A DNA stretch of 64,000 nt from Microbacterium sp. 70-16 (GTDB taxonomy: Bacteria; Actinomycetota; Actinomycetes; Actinomycetales; Microbacteriaceae). The stretch covers positions 62,001-126,000 of the forward strand of contig NZ_MKTQ01000008.1 in NCBI RefSeq assembly GCF_001898315.1. Reading direction: 5' to 3'. Every line of letters starts with the position of its first letter. The first letter of the stretch is position 1. A program made the position numbers and the translations under genes. Of this stretch, positions 39,888-47,850 are shown piece by piece. The notes beneath the pieces were generated by a model. The model did not search any database. It was not told the origin of the DNA and was given only the letters and a program-made list of their open reading frames with translations.

Positions 39888-41291
39888 ATGGCCGTCCAAA
39901 CCCAGCACCCCGTCTCGGCGCCGCCCACCGCGCCGATCCGGGAGAAGACGGGTCATCTGCTGCTGCGCGGATGGTGCATCTTCGTGATCGCCGCCGCCCT
40001 CGCAGGCACGTCCTGGCTGATGGCGTTCGGGACGATCGGCGCGGGGATCGCGGCGTTCGGCTCAGCCATCGTCTCGATCGTGCTGTGGATCGTGCTGCGC
40101 CCCGAAGTGCAGTGGCCGCGCCTCCCCTGGTTCGCGGCGCTGTACGTCGCGTGGGCGGTGGCATCCCTCACCTGGACGGCGTATCCCTCCGCGACGCTGC
40201 TGACGCTCGGGCTGCTGCTCGCGACGACGGTGCAGGCGATGTTCGTCGGATCCGTGCTCACCTGGCGTGAGCTCGTGCGGGCGATCGCGTCGGCGCTGAA
40301 GTGGATCCTCGCGCTGTCGATCGTCTTCGAGCTGTGGGTGTCACTGGTGTGGGGCGGGCCGGTGCTGCCCGAGTTCGTGCGGCCCGACGGGCCGGTCGAC
40401 GACCCGATCGTGTACTGGTCGCGCGACAACCTCTTCGAGGGCGGGCGCATCCAAGGCCTGTTCGGCAATGCCAACCTGCTGGCCGTCGTGGCGTTGCTGG
40501 GCATGATCATCTTCGCCGTGCGGTGGGCATCGCACGCGCCGCGGCGCCCGCTGCTGGTCGGCTGGTTCGCGCTGGCCGCGGTCCTGTTCGTGCGCGCAGG
40601 GTCGGCGACGGCGTGGCTGACCGCCGGCACTGTCGTGGTCGTGCTCGTCACGGTGCTGCTGATGCGCACCTCGACACGCGCCGGCGGCCGCACGCGCTAC
40701 TACATCGCCTACGCCGTCGTCGGCCTCGGCGGGCTGACGGCGCTGTGGCTCACGCGCGACTCGATCTTCACGCTGCTCGGCCGCTCGTCGGATCTGACCG
40801 GCCGCGAGGGCATCTGGGCGGATGTGTGGGCCAAGGCGATCGAGCATCCCGTGATCGGCTGGGGGTTCTCGACCCCGTGGGTGCCGACCGACGCCTTCTT
40901 CGACGGCTGGATCACCGACCACGGTCAGACCGTCATGCAGGCGCACAACATGTGGCTCGACGTGTTCTTCCAGCTCGGCGCGATCGGGCTCGTGCTCATC
41001 GTGCTCACCGTCGCGGCGTTCGTGTGGCGCTCGTGGTTCTTCGCGGTCGACCGCCCCCGCTGGGACCTCGTCGCCGACCGCCCGTACTCGCCGCTGACGC
41101 TCGTGCCGACGCTCGTCGGCGCCGTCGTGCTCGTGCAGGGCCTCGCCGAGACGGGACCGCTCGTGGGCTGGGGCTGGATGTTCATCGTGATGCTCGCGTT
41201 CAAGATCAAGCAGGCGCCACTGATCGGTCGCGGGCCCTCGGAACAGCGGCTCGTCGGCGAGCAGGGCGAGACGCCACGGGATGGACGATGA
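39888..41291 (+). CDS. O-antigen ligase-like membrane protein
   Basis: 467 residues with about eleven membrane helices and a large extracytoplasmic loop. The Wzy_C-type core is GGRIQGLFGNANLLAVVALLGMIIF, and later LTGREGIWADVWAKAIEHPVIGWGFSTPW with HNMWLDVFFQLGAIGLVL, the conserved G-W-G and H-N positions of polysaccharide ligases and polymerases. It transfers or polymerises lipid-linked glycans outside the membrane. The ATG at 39888 is preferred to GTG 39882 since the TAGCCT box at 39873-39878 would put +1 near 39885. Confidence 0.85.
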   Translation: MAVQTQHPVSAPPTAPIREKTGHLLLRGWCIFVIAAALAGTSWLMAFGTIGAGIAAFGSAIVSIVLWIVLRPEVQWPRLPWFAALYVAWAVASLTWTAYPSATLLTLGLLLATTVQAMFVGSVLTWRELVRAIASALKWILALSIVFELWVSLVWGGPVLPEFVRPDGPVDDPIVYWSRDNLFEGGRIQGLFGNANLLAVVALLGMIIFAVRWASHAPRRPLLVGWFALAAVLFVRAGSATAWLTAGTVVVVLVTVLLMRTSTRAGGRTRYYIAYAVVGLGGLTALWLTRDSIFTLLGRSSDLTGREGIWADVWAKAIEHPVIGWGFSTPWVPTDAFFDGWITDHGQTVMQAHNMWLDVFFQLGAIGLVLIVLTVAAFVWRSWFFAVDRPRWDLVADRPYSPLTLVPTLVGAVVLVQGLAETGPLVGWGWMFIVMLAFKIKQAPLIGRGPSEQRLVGEQGETPRDGR

Positions 41292-41303
41292 CCCCTGCAG
41301 CAC

Positions 41304-41354
41304 CGATGACGACGGAGCGCCGATGACAGCGGAGCGCCGATGACGACGGATGCC
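41304..41354 (+). repeat. three tandem 17-bp units spanning a start codon
   Basis: CGATGACGACGGAGCGC, CGATGACAGCGGAGCGC and CGATGACGACGGATGCC follow each other without gaps. Each contains ATGAC; because 17 is not divisible by three the ATGs lie in three different frames, and only the third (41340) opens the ligase gene. Confidence 0.75.
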
Positions 41355-42656
41355 CGCAGCGCCGGCGCCCGCGCTCTGTCGCGCCTGCTGGGCTCGGCGG
41401 ATTTCGCGCGGGCGCTCACGCTCGCGATCCTCGCGACGCTCGTCGGCTCGCACCTGATCGAGGCCGTCTCGGGCACCGTCACGCTGCGCACGATCATCGT
41501 GGGGCTGTGCGTGCTCTCGGCGGGCGTGCTCGTGGTGCGCCGTGAGGAGATCTCGCTGCTGCGGCTCGTGCCCACGACGCTGCTGATGGTGCTCGCGTGG
41601 GCGTTCGCGAGCGTGTTCTGGAGCACCGATCCGGCGTCGAGCTTCTGGCGCTGGGTCGCGATGGCTGGCGTCGCGTTCCTGGCCGTCACGATCGGGCACG
41701 TCCGCGACACGCTGCAGACGGTGCGCGCGCTCGGTGACGTGCTGCGGGTCGCGTTGACACTGTCGCTCGTGCTCGAGATCCTCAGCGGGATCATCTTCGA
41801 CCGCGGCATCCGTTTTCTGGGCATCCAGGGCAACATCGCCTCGCTCGGGCCGGTGCAGGGCATCTTCGGCACGCGCAACATGCTGGGCTTCATCGCGGTC
41901 ATCGCCCTCATCACGTTCGCGGTCGAGATGCGCGCCCGCTCGGTGCGCCCGGGGCTCTCGGTGTACTCGCTGTCGCTCGCGACAGGGCTGGGGTTGCTGT
42001 CGGCGTCGCCGACGGTGCTGATCCTCGCGGTCGCCGTCGGGTCGGCGACGGCGGCGCTGTGGCTCGTGCGATCGGTGCCGCCGCAGCGGCGCCCCACGGT
42101 GCAGTGGACGCTGGCGGGCGTCGTCGCCGCCGCATCCATCACCCTCTATCTGCTGCGCACGCGCATCATCGATCTGCTGGGCGCGACCGATGACCTCGCG
42201 ATGCGCAATCAGCTGTGGTCGCTGACGCGCTTCTACGTGGGGCGTCGGCCCGTGCAGGGCTGGGGATGGTTCGGCGCGTGGGATGTCGACGAGCAGCCGT
42301 TCGCGGCGCTGAACCAGCTGCTCGGCGAGCACCACACGACCGCCCTGAACGCGTACGTCGATGCGCTGCTGCAGCTGGGGTGGGCGGGGCTGCTGCTGAT
42401 CTGCGCGCTGGGCGCCGTCGCGCTCGTGCGGTCGTGGGTCGACGCGAGCCAGCGACGATCGGTCGTGTACGCCTGGACGCCGCTGACGCTCGTCGCGCTC
42501 GCGGTGACAAGCGTGTTCGAGTCGTTCACGCTGTACGGCGTGGGGTGGATGCTGCTCGTCCTGTGCGCCGTGCGGGCCGGGCAATCACGCGGTTGGCGCG
42601 AGCGGCTGGGCACCGCGGCTCCCACCGGCACGATTCCCACACTGCCCGCGGGGTAG
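41340..42656 (+). CDS. second O-antigen ligase-like membrane protein
   Basis: 438 residues, a clear relative of the preceding gene: GPVQGIFGTRNMLGFIAVIALITFAV corresponds to its GNANLL core, and FYVGRRPVQGWGWFGAWDVDEQP with HHTTALNAYVDALLQLGWAGLLL to its G-W-G/H-N region. About ten to eleven membrane helices. Two paralogues in tandem suggest either two acceptors or a polymerase plus a ligase. No ribosome binding site is obvious before 41340; the triplicated 17-bp unit lies there. Confidence 0.83.
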   Translation: MTTDARSAGARALSRLLGSADFARALTLAILATLVGSHLIEAVSGTVTLRTIIVGLCVLSAGVLVVRREEISLLRLVPTTLLMVLAWAFASVFWSTDPASSFWRWVAMAGVAFLAVTIGHVRDTLQTVRALGDVLRVALTLSLVLEILSGIIFDRGIRFLGIQGNIASLGPVQGIFGTRNMLGFIAVIALITFAVEMRARSVRPGLSVYSLSLATGLGLLSASPTVLILAVAVGSATAALWLVRSVPPQRRPTVQWTLAGVVAAASITLYLLRTRIIDLLGATDDLAMRNQLWSLTRFYVGRRPVQGWGWFGAWDVDEQPFAALNQLLGEHHTTALNAYVDALLQLGWAGLLLICALGAVALVRSWVDASQRRSVVYAWTPLTLVALAVTSVFESFTLYGVGWMLLVLCAVRAGQSRGWRERLGTAAPTGTIPTLPAG

Positions 42657-42668
42657 AATCACCTGGTC

Positions 42669-43664
42669 ATGACGATCCCCACTTCACGCCCCGACGAGGC
42701 GACCGCCGAACGGTTCGAACCGGCGAGTGCGACGATCGCGATCGTCACGTTCAACCGCTCGGGCCTGCTCACGCGCCTGCTCGACAGCATCACCGCGATG
42801 GACCCCAAGCCGGGCCACGTCGTGATCGTCGACAACGCCTCCACCGACGACACCACGGCCGTCGTCGAGTCGTACCGCGAGAAGATCGGCACGCAGCTCG
42901 TCTACCGCCGGCTCGATGAGAACACCGGCGGCTCGGGCGGATTCAGCGAGGGCATGCGCGTCGCGTACGAGCTCGGCTCGACGTGGATGTGGCTCATGGA
43001 CGACGACGTCGAGGTCATGCCCGATGGGCTGGCCCGCATGGGCGCGTGGGCGCCGCGGTTCCGCTCGATCCAGGGGCGCCGCTACGACTTCGACGGCAGC
43101 GAGTTCTACTGGCAGTACCGGATCTCCGAGCCCCTGGGTATCCCGATCCCCTTCGCGCCGAGCACCTTCGACGAGTCGGGCTACAAGGAGATGAACTCGG
43201 GCTGCTTCGAGGGCATGTTCATCCACCGCGACATCGTGGCCCAGATCGGTCTGCCCGACCCGCGCTTCTTCATCTACTGGGACGACCAGACCTACGGCTG
43301 GCTCGCGTCGCGCATCACGACGTCGGTCATCGTGAACGAGTTCGTCCTGCGCCGCACCCGCGAGATCAAGCAGTGGGACATGGGCATCCGCCACATGAAC
43401 GCATCGTCGGATGCCTATCGCTACTACATCATGCGCAACCGCGCGATCATCAAGCGCTACTACCGCTCGCTGGGCGTCTACAACCCCGTGCTGTTCGGCC
43501 TGGGCACCGCCCTGACCTTCGGCAAAGAGCTGATCCGCCTGCTGTTCGTCGAGCGCAAGGTGCGCGGCACGTCGAACCTGTTCCGCGGCCTGCGCGACGG
43601 CCGCGCCATCGCCCGCGACCCGCAGTGGCAGCCGATGCCGCCGCTGGTTGCTGCGGGGGCCTGA
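42669..43664 (+). CDS. GT2 glycosyltransferase, GlfT1-like
   Basis: 331 residues. GT-A core: ATIAIVTFNRSGLLTRLLDSI, VVIVDNASTDDTTAVV, ENTGGSGGFSEGMRVAYELG, and the metal-binding WMWLMDDDVEVMPDGL; then FIYWDDQTYGWLASRI. This pattern matches the galactofuranosyl/rhamnosyl transferase branch represented by GlfT1. With glf 18 kb further on, galactofuranose transfer is a reasonable guess. A TAGAAT box (42654-42659) overlaps the stop codon of the ligase gene 9 nt before this ATG. It ends one base from the convergent CWB2 gene. Confidence 0.85.
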   Translation: MTIPTSRPDEATAERFEPASATIAIVTFNRSGLLTRLLDSITAMDPKPGHVVIVDNASTDDTTAVVESYREKIGTQLVYRRLDENTGGSGGFSEGMRVAYELGSTWMWLMDDDVEVMPDGLARMGAWAPRFRSIQGRRYDFDGSEFYWQYRISEPLGIPIPFAPSTFDESGYKEMNSGCFEGMFIHRDIVAQIGLPDPRFFIYWDDQTYGWLASRITTSVIVNEFVLRRTREIKQWDMGIRHMNASSDAYRYYIMRNRAIIKRYYRSLGVYNPVLFGLGTALTFGKELIRLLFVERKVRGTSNLFRGLRDGRAIARDPQWQPMPPLVAAGA

Positions 43665-43665
43665 G

Positions 43666-45099
43666 TCAGTTCCTCGCCTTGCGGTAGCCGGCGTCGACAG
43701 CGGCTTGCTCGGTCGAGAAGCACTCCTCGGGGTTCGTCTTGTCGTACGAGCCGCCGCCGGGCACATGATAGATCCCTGAGCTCGCGTTGCCCTTGATCGG
43801 AGCCCACGACGGGCACGACCCCAGGCTCGGCGTCGTGCGCGACGGGGTGGGCACGGCGCCCGTGCTCGACGACGAGGCCGACGCGGTGACGTAACCGGTG
43901 CGTGACCCCGTCACGTTCACCGCGATGCGCTGGCCCACATGGGCAGCTGTCACCGTGAAGGTCGAACCGCTGCCCGCGGCCGCCCCGTTGACCGTCCATG
44001 CGTAGGTGAACGACGTCCCGGCCGTCCACGCTCCCGCCTGAGCCGTGAGGGTGCTTCCGACGGCGACCGTGCCCGAGATGGACGGTGTGCCCACAGCGAG
44101 GCAGCCGAGCGAGTTGCCGGCATTCGTGCCGACCGACTTCGTGTCGCCCATGACGACCGTGGCCCGCGGAGCGCGCGCACTCAACGACTCTCGGATCGAG
44201 CCGGGCAGGCATTCCTGCAGCGTCGTGTAGATGGGCGCACCGATACGACCGGCGACGGCCGCAGCCGACAGAGCATCGGGGAAGTTTGCGCCCGCCGTGA
44301 TGAAGGCTGTGTCCACCGTGTTCGGGAAGTACGCGTCGTTGATGAGCGCAGCGGTCTCATAGCGGCCGCTTCCGCCGTATCGGGCGACGTCCAGTCCCGC
44401 GCCGCGCAACTGAGACTCGATGCCGGCAGAGACCGACTTGACATCTCCGACGATGCCGACGGATGTCACGCCCAGACGCTTGATCATGTCGAGGGTGCTC
44501 GACGGTGCGGTCGCGGCCGTTCCGTTCACGAGGATGACCGGTGCCTGCCGCGAACCAGCGGCGCCGGTTGCGGCGAGCGCGTCGGGGAAGTTGCCGCCGT
44601 TGGCGATGATCGCGTGGGATGCCGAGGTGAACGCCGTGCCGACGATGAGGCGGCCGGTCTCGTAGCGGTCGATCCCACCCAGTCGCGTGGTCGGCGCGAT
44701 GGCCGACAGCGCGCGCACCACGCCATCGCTGATGGAGCGGGCGTCGCCGGTCACGTAGATCTTCTGCGGCGCGAGTCGGCGTACTTCGGCCGCGGTGTCG
44801 GCACGCAGACCGTCGCCGGGAGTGAGCAGCAGCGGCCCGCCGAGAACGGCCGCAGCTGATGCCGCCGACAGCGCATCGGGGAAGTTGCTGCCGAGCGACA
44901 CGAACAGTACGGGAGCGCCGGGCGCGTAGTTCGCCGAGGTCGCGATCGAGGTCTGGTAGCGATCAACGCCGGCCAGACGCGTCGTCCCCGACGCGAACGA
45001 CGTGATCGTCGTCTGCGCGGCGACGGCAGTCGTGGCGACGCCGCCGGTGAGAACAACGGCGGCGGCGGCGAAGGCCGCGATGATTGGACGAATGCGCAT
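43666..45099 (-). CDS. secreted cell-wall-binding protein: three CWB2 repeats, Ig-like domain, sunset domain
   Basis: 477 residues with a Sec signal peptide (IIAAFAAAAVVLTGGVATTAVAAQ). Three CWB2 repeats occupy about 35-340, each with an RLAGVDRYxT-like opening and NFPDALSA/NFPDALAA strand. An Ig/PKD-like domain (VGTPSISGTVAVGSTLTAQAGAWTAG) follows, then the C-terminal CPSWAPIKGNASSGIYHVPG sequence with PEECFSTEQAAVDAGYRKA, the sunset/Ada-like metal-binding motif. CWB2 triplets attach proteins to anionic wall polymers. The ATG at 45099 gives a proper signal peptide; the track start lies far upstream. Confidence 0.87.
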   Translation of the reverse strand: MRIRPIIAAFAAAAVVLTGGVATTAVAAQTTITSFASGTTRLAGVDRYQTSIATSANYAPGAPVLFVSLGSNFPDALSAASAAAVLGGPLLLTPGDGLRADTAAEVRRLAPQKIYVTGDARSISDGVVRALSAIAPTTRLGGIDRYETGRLIVGTAFTSASHAIIANGGNFPDALAATGAAGSRQAPVILVNGTAATAPSSTLDMIKRLGVTSVGIVGDVKSVSAGIESQLRGAGLDVARYGGSGRYETAALINDAYFPNTVDTAFITAGANFPDALSAAAVAGRIGAPIYTTLQECLPGSIRESLSARAPRATVVMGDTKSVGTNAGNSLGCLAVGTPSISGTVAVGSTLTAQAGAWTAGTSFTYAWTVNGAAAGSGSTFTVTAAHVGQRIAVNVTGSRTGYVTASASSSSTGAVPTPSRTTPSLGSCPSWAPIKGNASSGIYHVPGGGSYDKTNPEECFSTEQAAVDAGYRKARN

Positions 45100-45246
45100 G
45101 CACAGTGCCTCTTCCCCAGGGTGGTGCTTGGTTGCGATCCTATCCAGGTCCATAGACACGCGCAGCGACACGATCGGCGGAAATATCCCGTGTCGTCGGG
45201 GGCCGCTCGGCTGCGGTATCCCCGCGGGGCCGCCTGCGGACCCAGT

Positions 45247-45284
45247 TAGACTCGGATGGCGCGCTCGACCCCGTGGTCGAGCGC
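45247..45284 (+). promoter_or_regulatory. -10 box and 5'-end hairpin of the GH39-like gene
   Basis: TAGACT (45247-45252) predicts +1 near 45259. Immediately after it, GCGCTCGACC-CCGT-GGTCGAGCGC (45261-45284) forms a perfect 10-bp stem-loop, so the mRNA would begin with a hairpin. The leader continues to AGAAGGG and the TTG start at 45323. The rest of the 223-bp divergent gap carries a TAGGAT box suited to the CWB2 gene. Confidence 0.5.
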
Positions 45285-45322
45285 CGACACCGGTGACCAC
45301 GACCATCCAGAAGGGCCGTGTC

Positions 45323-47836
45323 TTGACGACTTCACGCCGTTCCACCCGTTCTCCCCGCCGCGCATTCGCCGCTCTTGCGGCCGCCACCGCTGTGACTCTG
45401 GCATTGGCCGCGTGCACGGGTTCGCCCGAGCCCGTCGACTCGACGACGGCACCTCCCCCGCCGCAGTATCCGGCGCAGCCCGACTTCGCGACCGTCCTCG
45501 ACCCCGCGGCGTTCGCTCCGGCGGAGGAGAGCACCGCGGTGACCTTCACCGGCAGTTACGCTGACAAGGGCACCCCCTATGACGCAGCGCAGATCATGAA
45601 CGCGTCGCAGGGCGGCTACTCGACGATGACCAACTCGCGCTGGTTTGCCGACAAGCTGCCCCAGCTCTCTGAGATGGGGTTCGAGCAGGTTCGCATCGAC
45701 CACGTGCTCGATGACGTGTTCTATCACGTCGTCAACAAGCAGTCCGACGGCTCGATCGCCTATGACTTCACGCGCCTCGACGACCTCGTCCTCTCGATCG
45801 TCGCCCAGGGCTTCCAGCCCCTGCTCGTCCTGTCGTACACGCCCACGGCCTTCGGCAAGTCGGCGAACACGATGCCCTCACTGCCGGAATGGACCGCGGC
45901 GGTGACGGCCGTCGTCTCGCACTATCGCGACCTCGGCTACACCGGCTGGGACTGGGAAGTCTGGAACGAGCCTGACCACGACGCGTGGACCGCCCAGCAG
46001 TACATCTCGCTCTATGAAGCGACCGCACCCGCCGTCAAGGCCGCCGACCCGACGTCGCGTGTCGGCGGCGCGACGGCCGCGTTCCTCACCTCGGACGGCA
46101 ACATCTCGGGGCAATTCATCGACTGGGCGGGGGCGAACCGGGGCATCCCCGTGGATTTCTTCTCAGTGCACAGCTATTTGAGTAGCGATTGGGAGGTGGT
46201 CGCCTCGGCGAAGGGCCTGCTCGCGGCTGCCGGCCTCGATCTGCCGGTGCTCATCACCGAATGGGCGCTCAACCCGACGATGACAGCCGGAGCAGGGCAG
46301 GGCTCAGACACCAACTCAAGTCCGACCGGTGCAGCATATGTCGCCCGACGGCTGGCTGCAGCAGCCACATCGGGCGCCGAGCGGGTGTTCTACTTCTCAC
46401 CTGCTGAGGGCTTCACCTACTCGATGCCCTACAACGGTGATCTCGGCTTGATCACGGTGGACGGCCACCGCAAGTCGATCGGCAACGTATTCGAGATGTA
46501 TGCCGGTCTCGGCGACACGCGCGTCGCGCTGACAGCAACCGGCGCCGCGACGGAGAACCAGAACGTGTCCGGCTTCCTCAGTAAGGACTCGGCCACGTCT
46601 GACGCGACCGTGCTGCTGTGGAACAATACCTCGGCCGACGCCACCGCATCGGTCACGATCGACGACCTGCCCTTCGAGTCGGGCAACGTGCGCATCGCGC
46701 AACGCGTAATCAGCGCGACGCAGGGCAACGGATTCTCCGACGCGTCGACGGTCGTGGCGCCGAGCTATCCGAGCGCGAACGAGAATGTGCCGACCGTGTC
46801 CGACGAGGTCGTCGAGGCCACGTCGACCTACACCGACGAGATCATCATCCCGGCGTATGGCGTCGTGGAAGTTCAGCTCGCAGCCACTGATCTCGACGCC
46901 GGCTCGCAGACCCTGAGCCTAGAACCGACGGCGACCAACCTTGCGGCCGCCGCGTCGGGGGCGGCGGTGTCTGCCACATCGTCTACCGAAGACCCCGCCA
47001 CCGGTTGGGGCCTGGCTGCGGCGAACGACGGCAGGCGGTATTCGGTAGACATCGCCAGCAGCACCGTGCGCGGATGGTCGTCGCAGACGCACCCCGCTGC
47101 CGAGGCGACAGAGTCGCTCACGCTCGACTTGGGGGCTGTCACGCCCGTCGACAGCGTGTCACTGTGGCCGTACACGCCGCGATCCGCGCCGAGCTCTGCG
47201 TTCCCCCTCGATGCGGAGATCAAGGGATCGGTCGACGGTGAGACGTGGACCACCCTGGCCACCGTGCACAACGAGGCCGGCGCCCGTGTCGCTGGCGAGC
47301 AGACGTTCTCATTCGACCCGGCCGAGATTCGCTTCATCACCGTCGAAGCGACGAACCTGGGCGCGGTCGCGGGGCAAGACGGCGCGTTCGCGTTCGCCCT
47401 GGCGGAGATCGAGGCCTACCGCCTCGGCGTCAGCGACGGCGGCTTCGAAGCAGCCGACCTTGCCACATGGGATGTGCGCAAGGATGCCACTGTGCAGGGC
47501 GATGTCGCACATCGGGGGCAGCAGTCGCTCGCGCTCGGCCGAGACGCATCGGCGACCATTGAGATCCGCGGGCTGCGGCCGAACACGACGTACACCGTCG
47601 GCGCCTACGTGAAGGCCTCGGCGGGCTCGACCGCGACGCTGACCACGACGCTTCCGGTCTCGGGTGAGCAGTCGATCTCTTCAGCGAATACAGGCTGGTC
47701 GCATCGCTGGCTGACGTTCACGACCGGTGCGCTGGAGACGAGCGTCGAGATCACTCTCGCCAACACGGCTGGGTCAGCCACCGTCTGGATCGACGACGTG
47801 AGCGTCTCGCAGACGCCGACGGCAGGCGCTGAGTAA
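45323..47836 (+). CDS. lipoprotein glycoside hydrolase, GH39-like, with discoidin and carbohydrate-binding domains
   Basis: 837 residues. A lipoprotein signal (AALAAATAVTLALAACTG) leads to a TIM-barrel domain (about 60-430) with acid/base GWDWEVWNEPDHDAW and a nucleophile region VLITEWALNP, as in GH39 beta-xylosidases and related clan A enzymes. A beta-sandwich follows, then an F5/8-type-C-like domain (about 560-700) and a CBM4/9-like domain at the C-terminus. It probably trims or remodels surface glycan. The TTG start at 45323 is favoured by AGAAGGG 7 nt upstream; the GTG at 45293 is the alternative. Confidence 0.82.
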   Translation: MTTSRRSTRSPRRAFAALAAATAVTLALAACTGSPEPVDSTTAPPPPQYPAQPDFATVLDPAAFAPAEESTAVTFTGSYADKGTPYDAAQIMNASQGGYSTMTNSRWFADKLPQLSEMGFEQVRIDHVLDDVFYHVVNKQSDGSIAYDFTRLDDLVLSIVAQGFQPLLVLSYTPTAFGKSANTMPSLPEWTAAVTAVVSHYRDLGYTGWDWEVWNEPDHDAWTAQQYISLYEATAPAVKAADPTSRVGGATAAFLTSDGNISGQFIDWAGANRGIPVDFFSVHSYLSSDWEVVASAKGLLAAAGLDLPVLITEWALNPTMTAGAGQGSDTNSSPTGAAYVARRLAAAATSGAERVFYFSPAEGFTYSMPYNGDLGLITVDGHRKSIGNVFEMYAGLGDTRVALTATGAATENQNVSGFLSKDSATSDATVLLWNNTSADATASVTIDDLPFESGNVRIAQRVISATQGNGFSDASTVVAPSYPSANENVPTVSDEVVEATSTYTDEIIIPAYGVVEVQLAATDLDAGSQTLSLEPTATNLAAAASGAAVSATSSTEDPATGWGLAAANDGRRYSVDIASSTVRGWSSQTHPAAEATESLTLDLGAVTPVDSVSLWPYTPRSAPSSAFPLDAEIKGSVDGETWTTLATVHNEAGARVAGEQTFSFDPAEIRFITVEATNLGAVAGQDGAFAFALAEIEAYRLGVSDGGFEAADLATWDVRKDATVQGDVAHRGQQSLALGRDASATIEIRGLRPNTTYTVGAYVKASAGSTATLTTTLPVSGEQSISSANTGWSHRWLTFTTGALETSVEITLANTAGSATVWIDDVSVSQTPTAGAE

Positions 47837-47850
47837 CCGGCGCGCCGCAA

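Noticed and set aside
40341-42584. 747-codon minus-strand ORF across both ligase genes
   Set aside because: It spans two well-defined plus-strand genes and reads as Arg/His/Asp-rich low complexity.
43660-43670. Frameshift or fusion between the GT2 and CWB2 genes
   Set aside because: The stops of these convergent genes are one base apart, but both proteins end in complete family C-termini.
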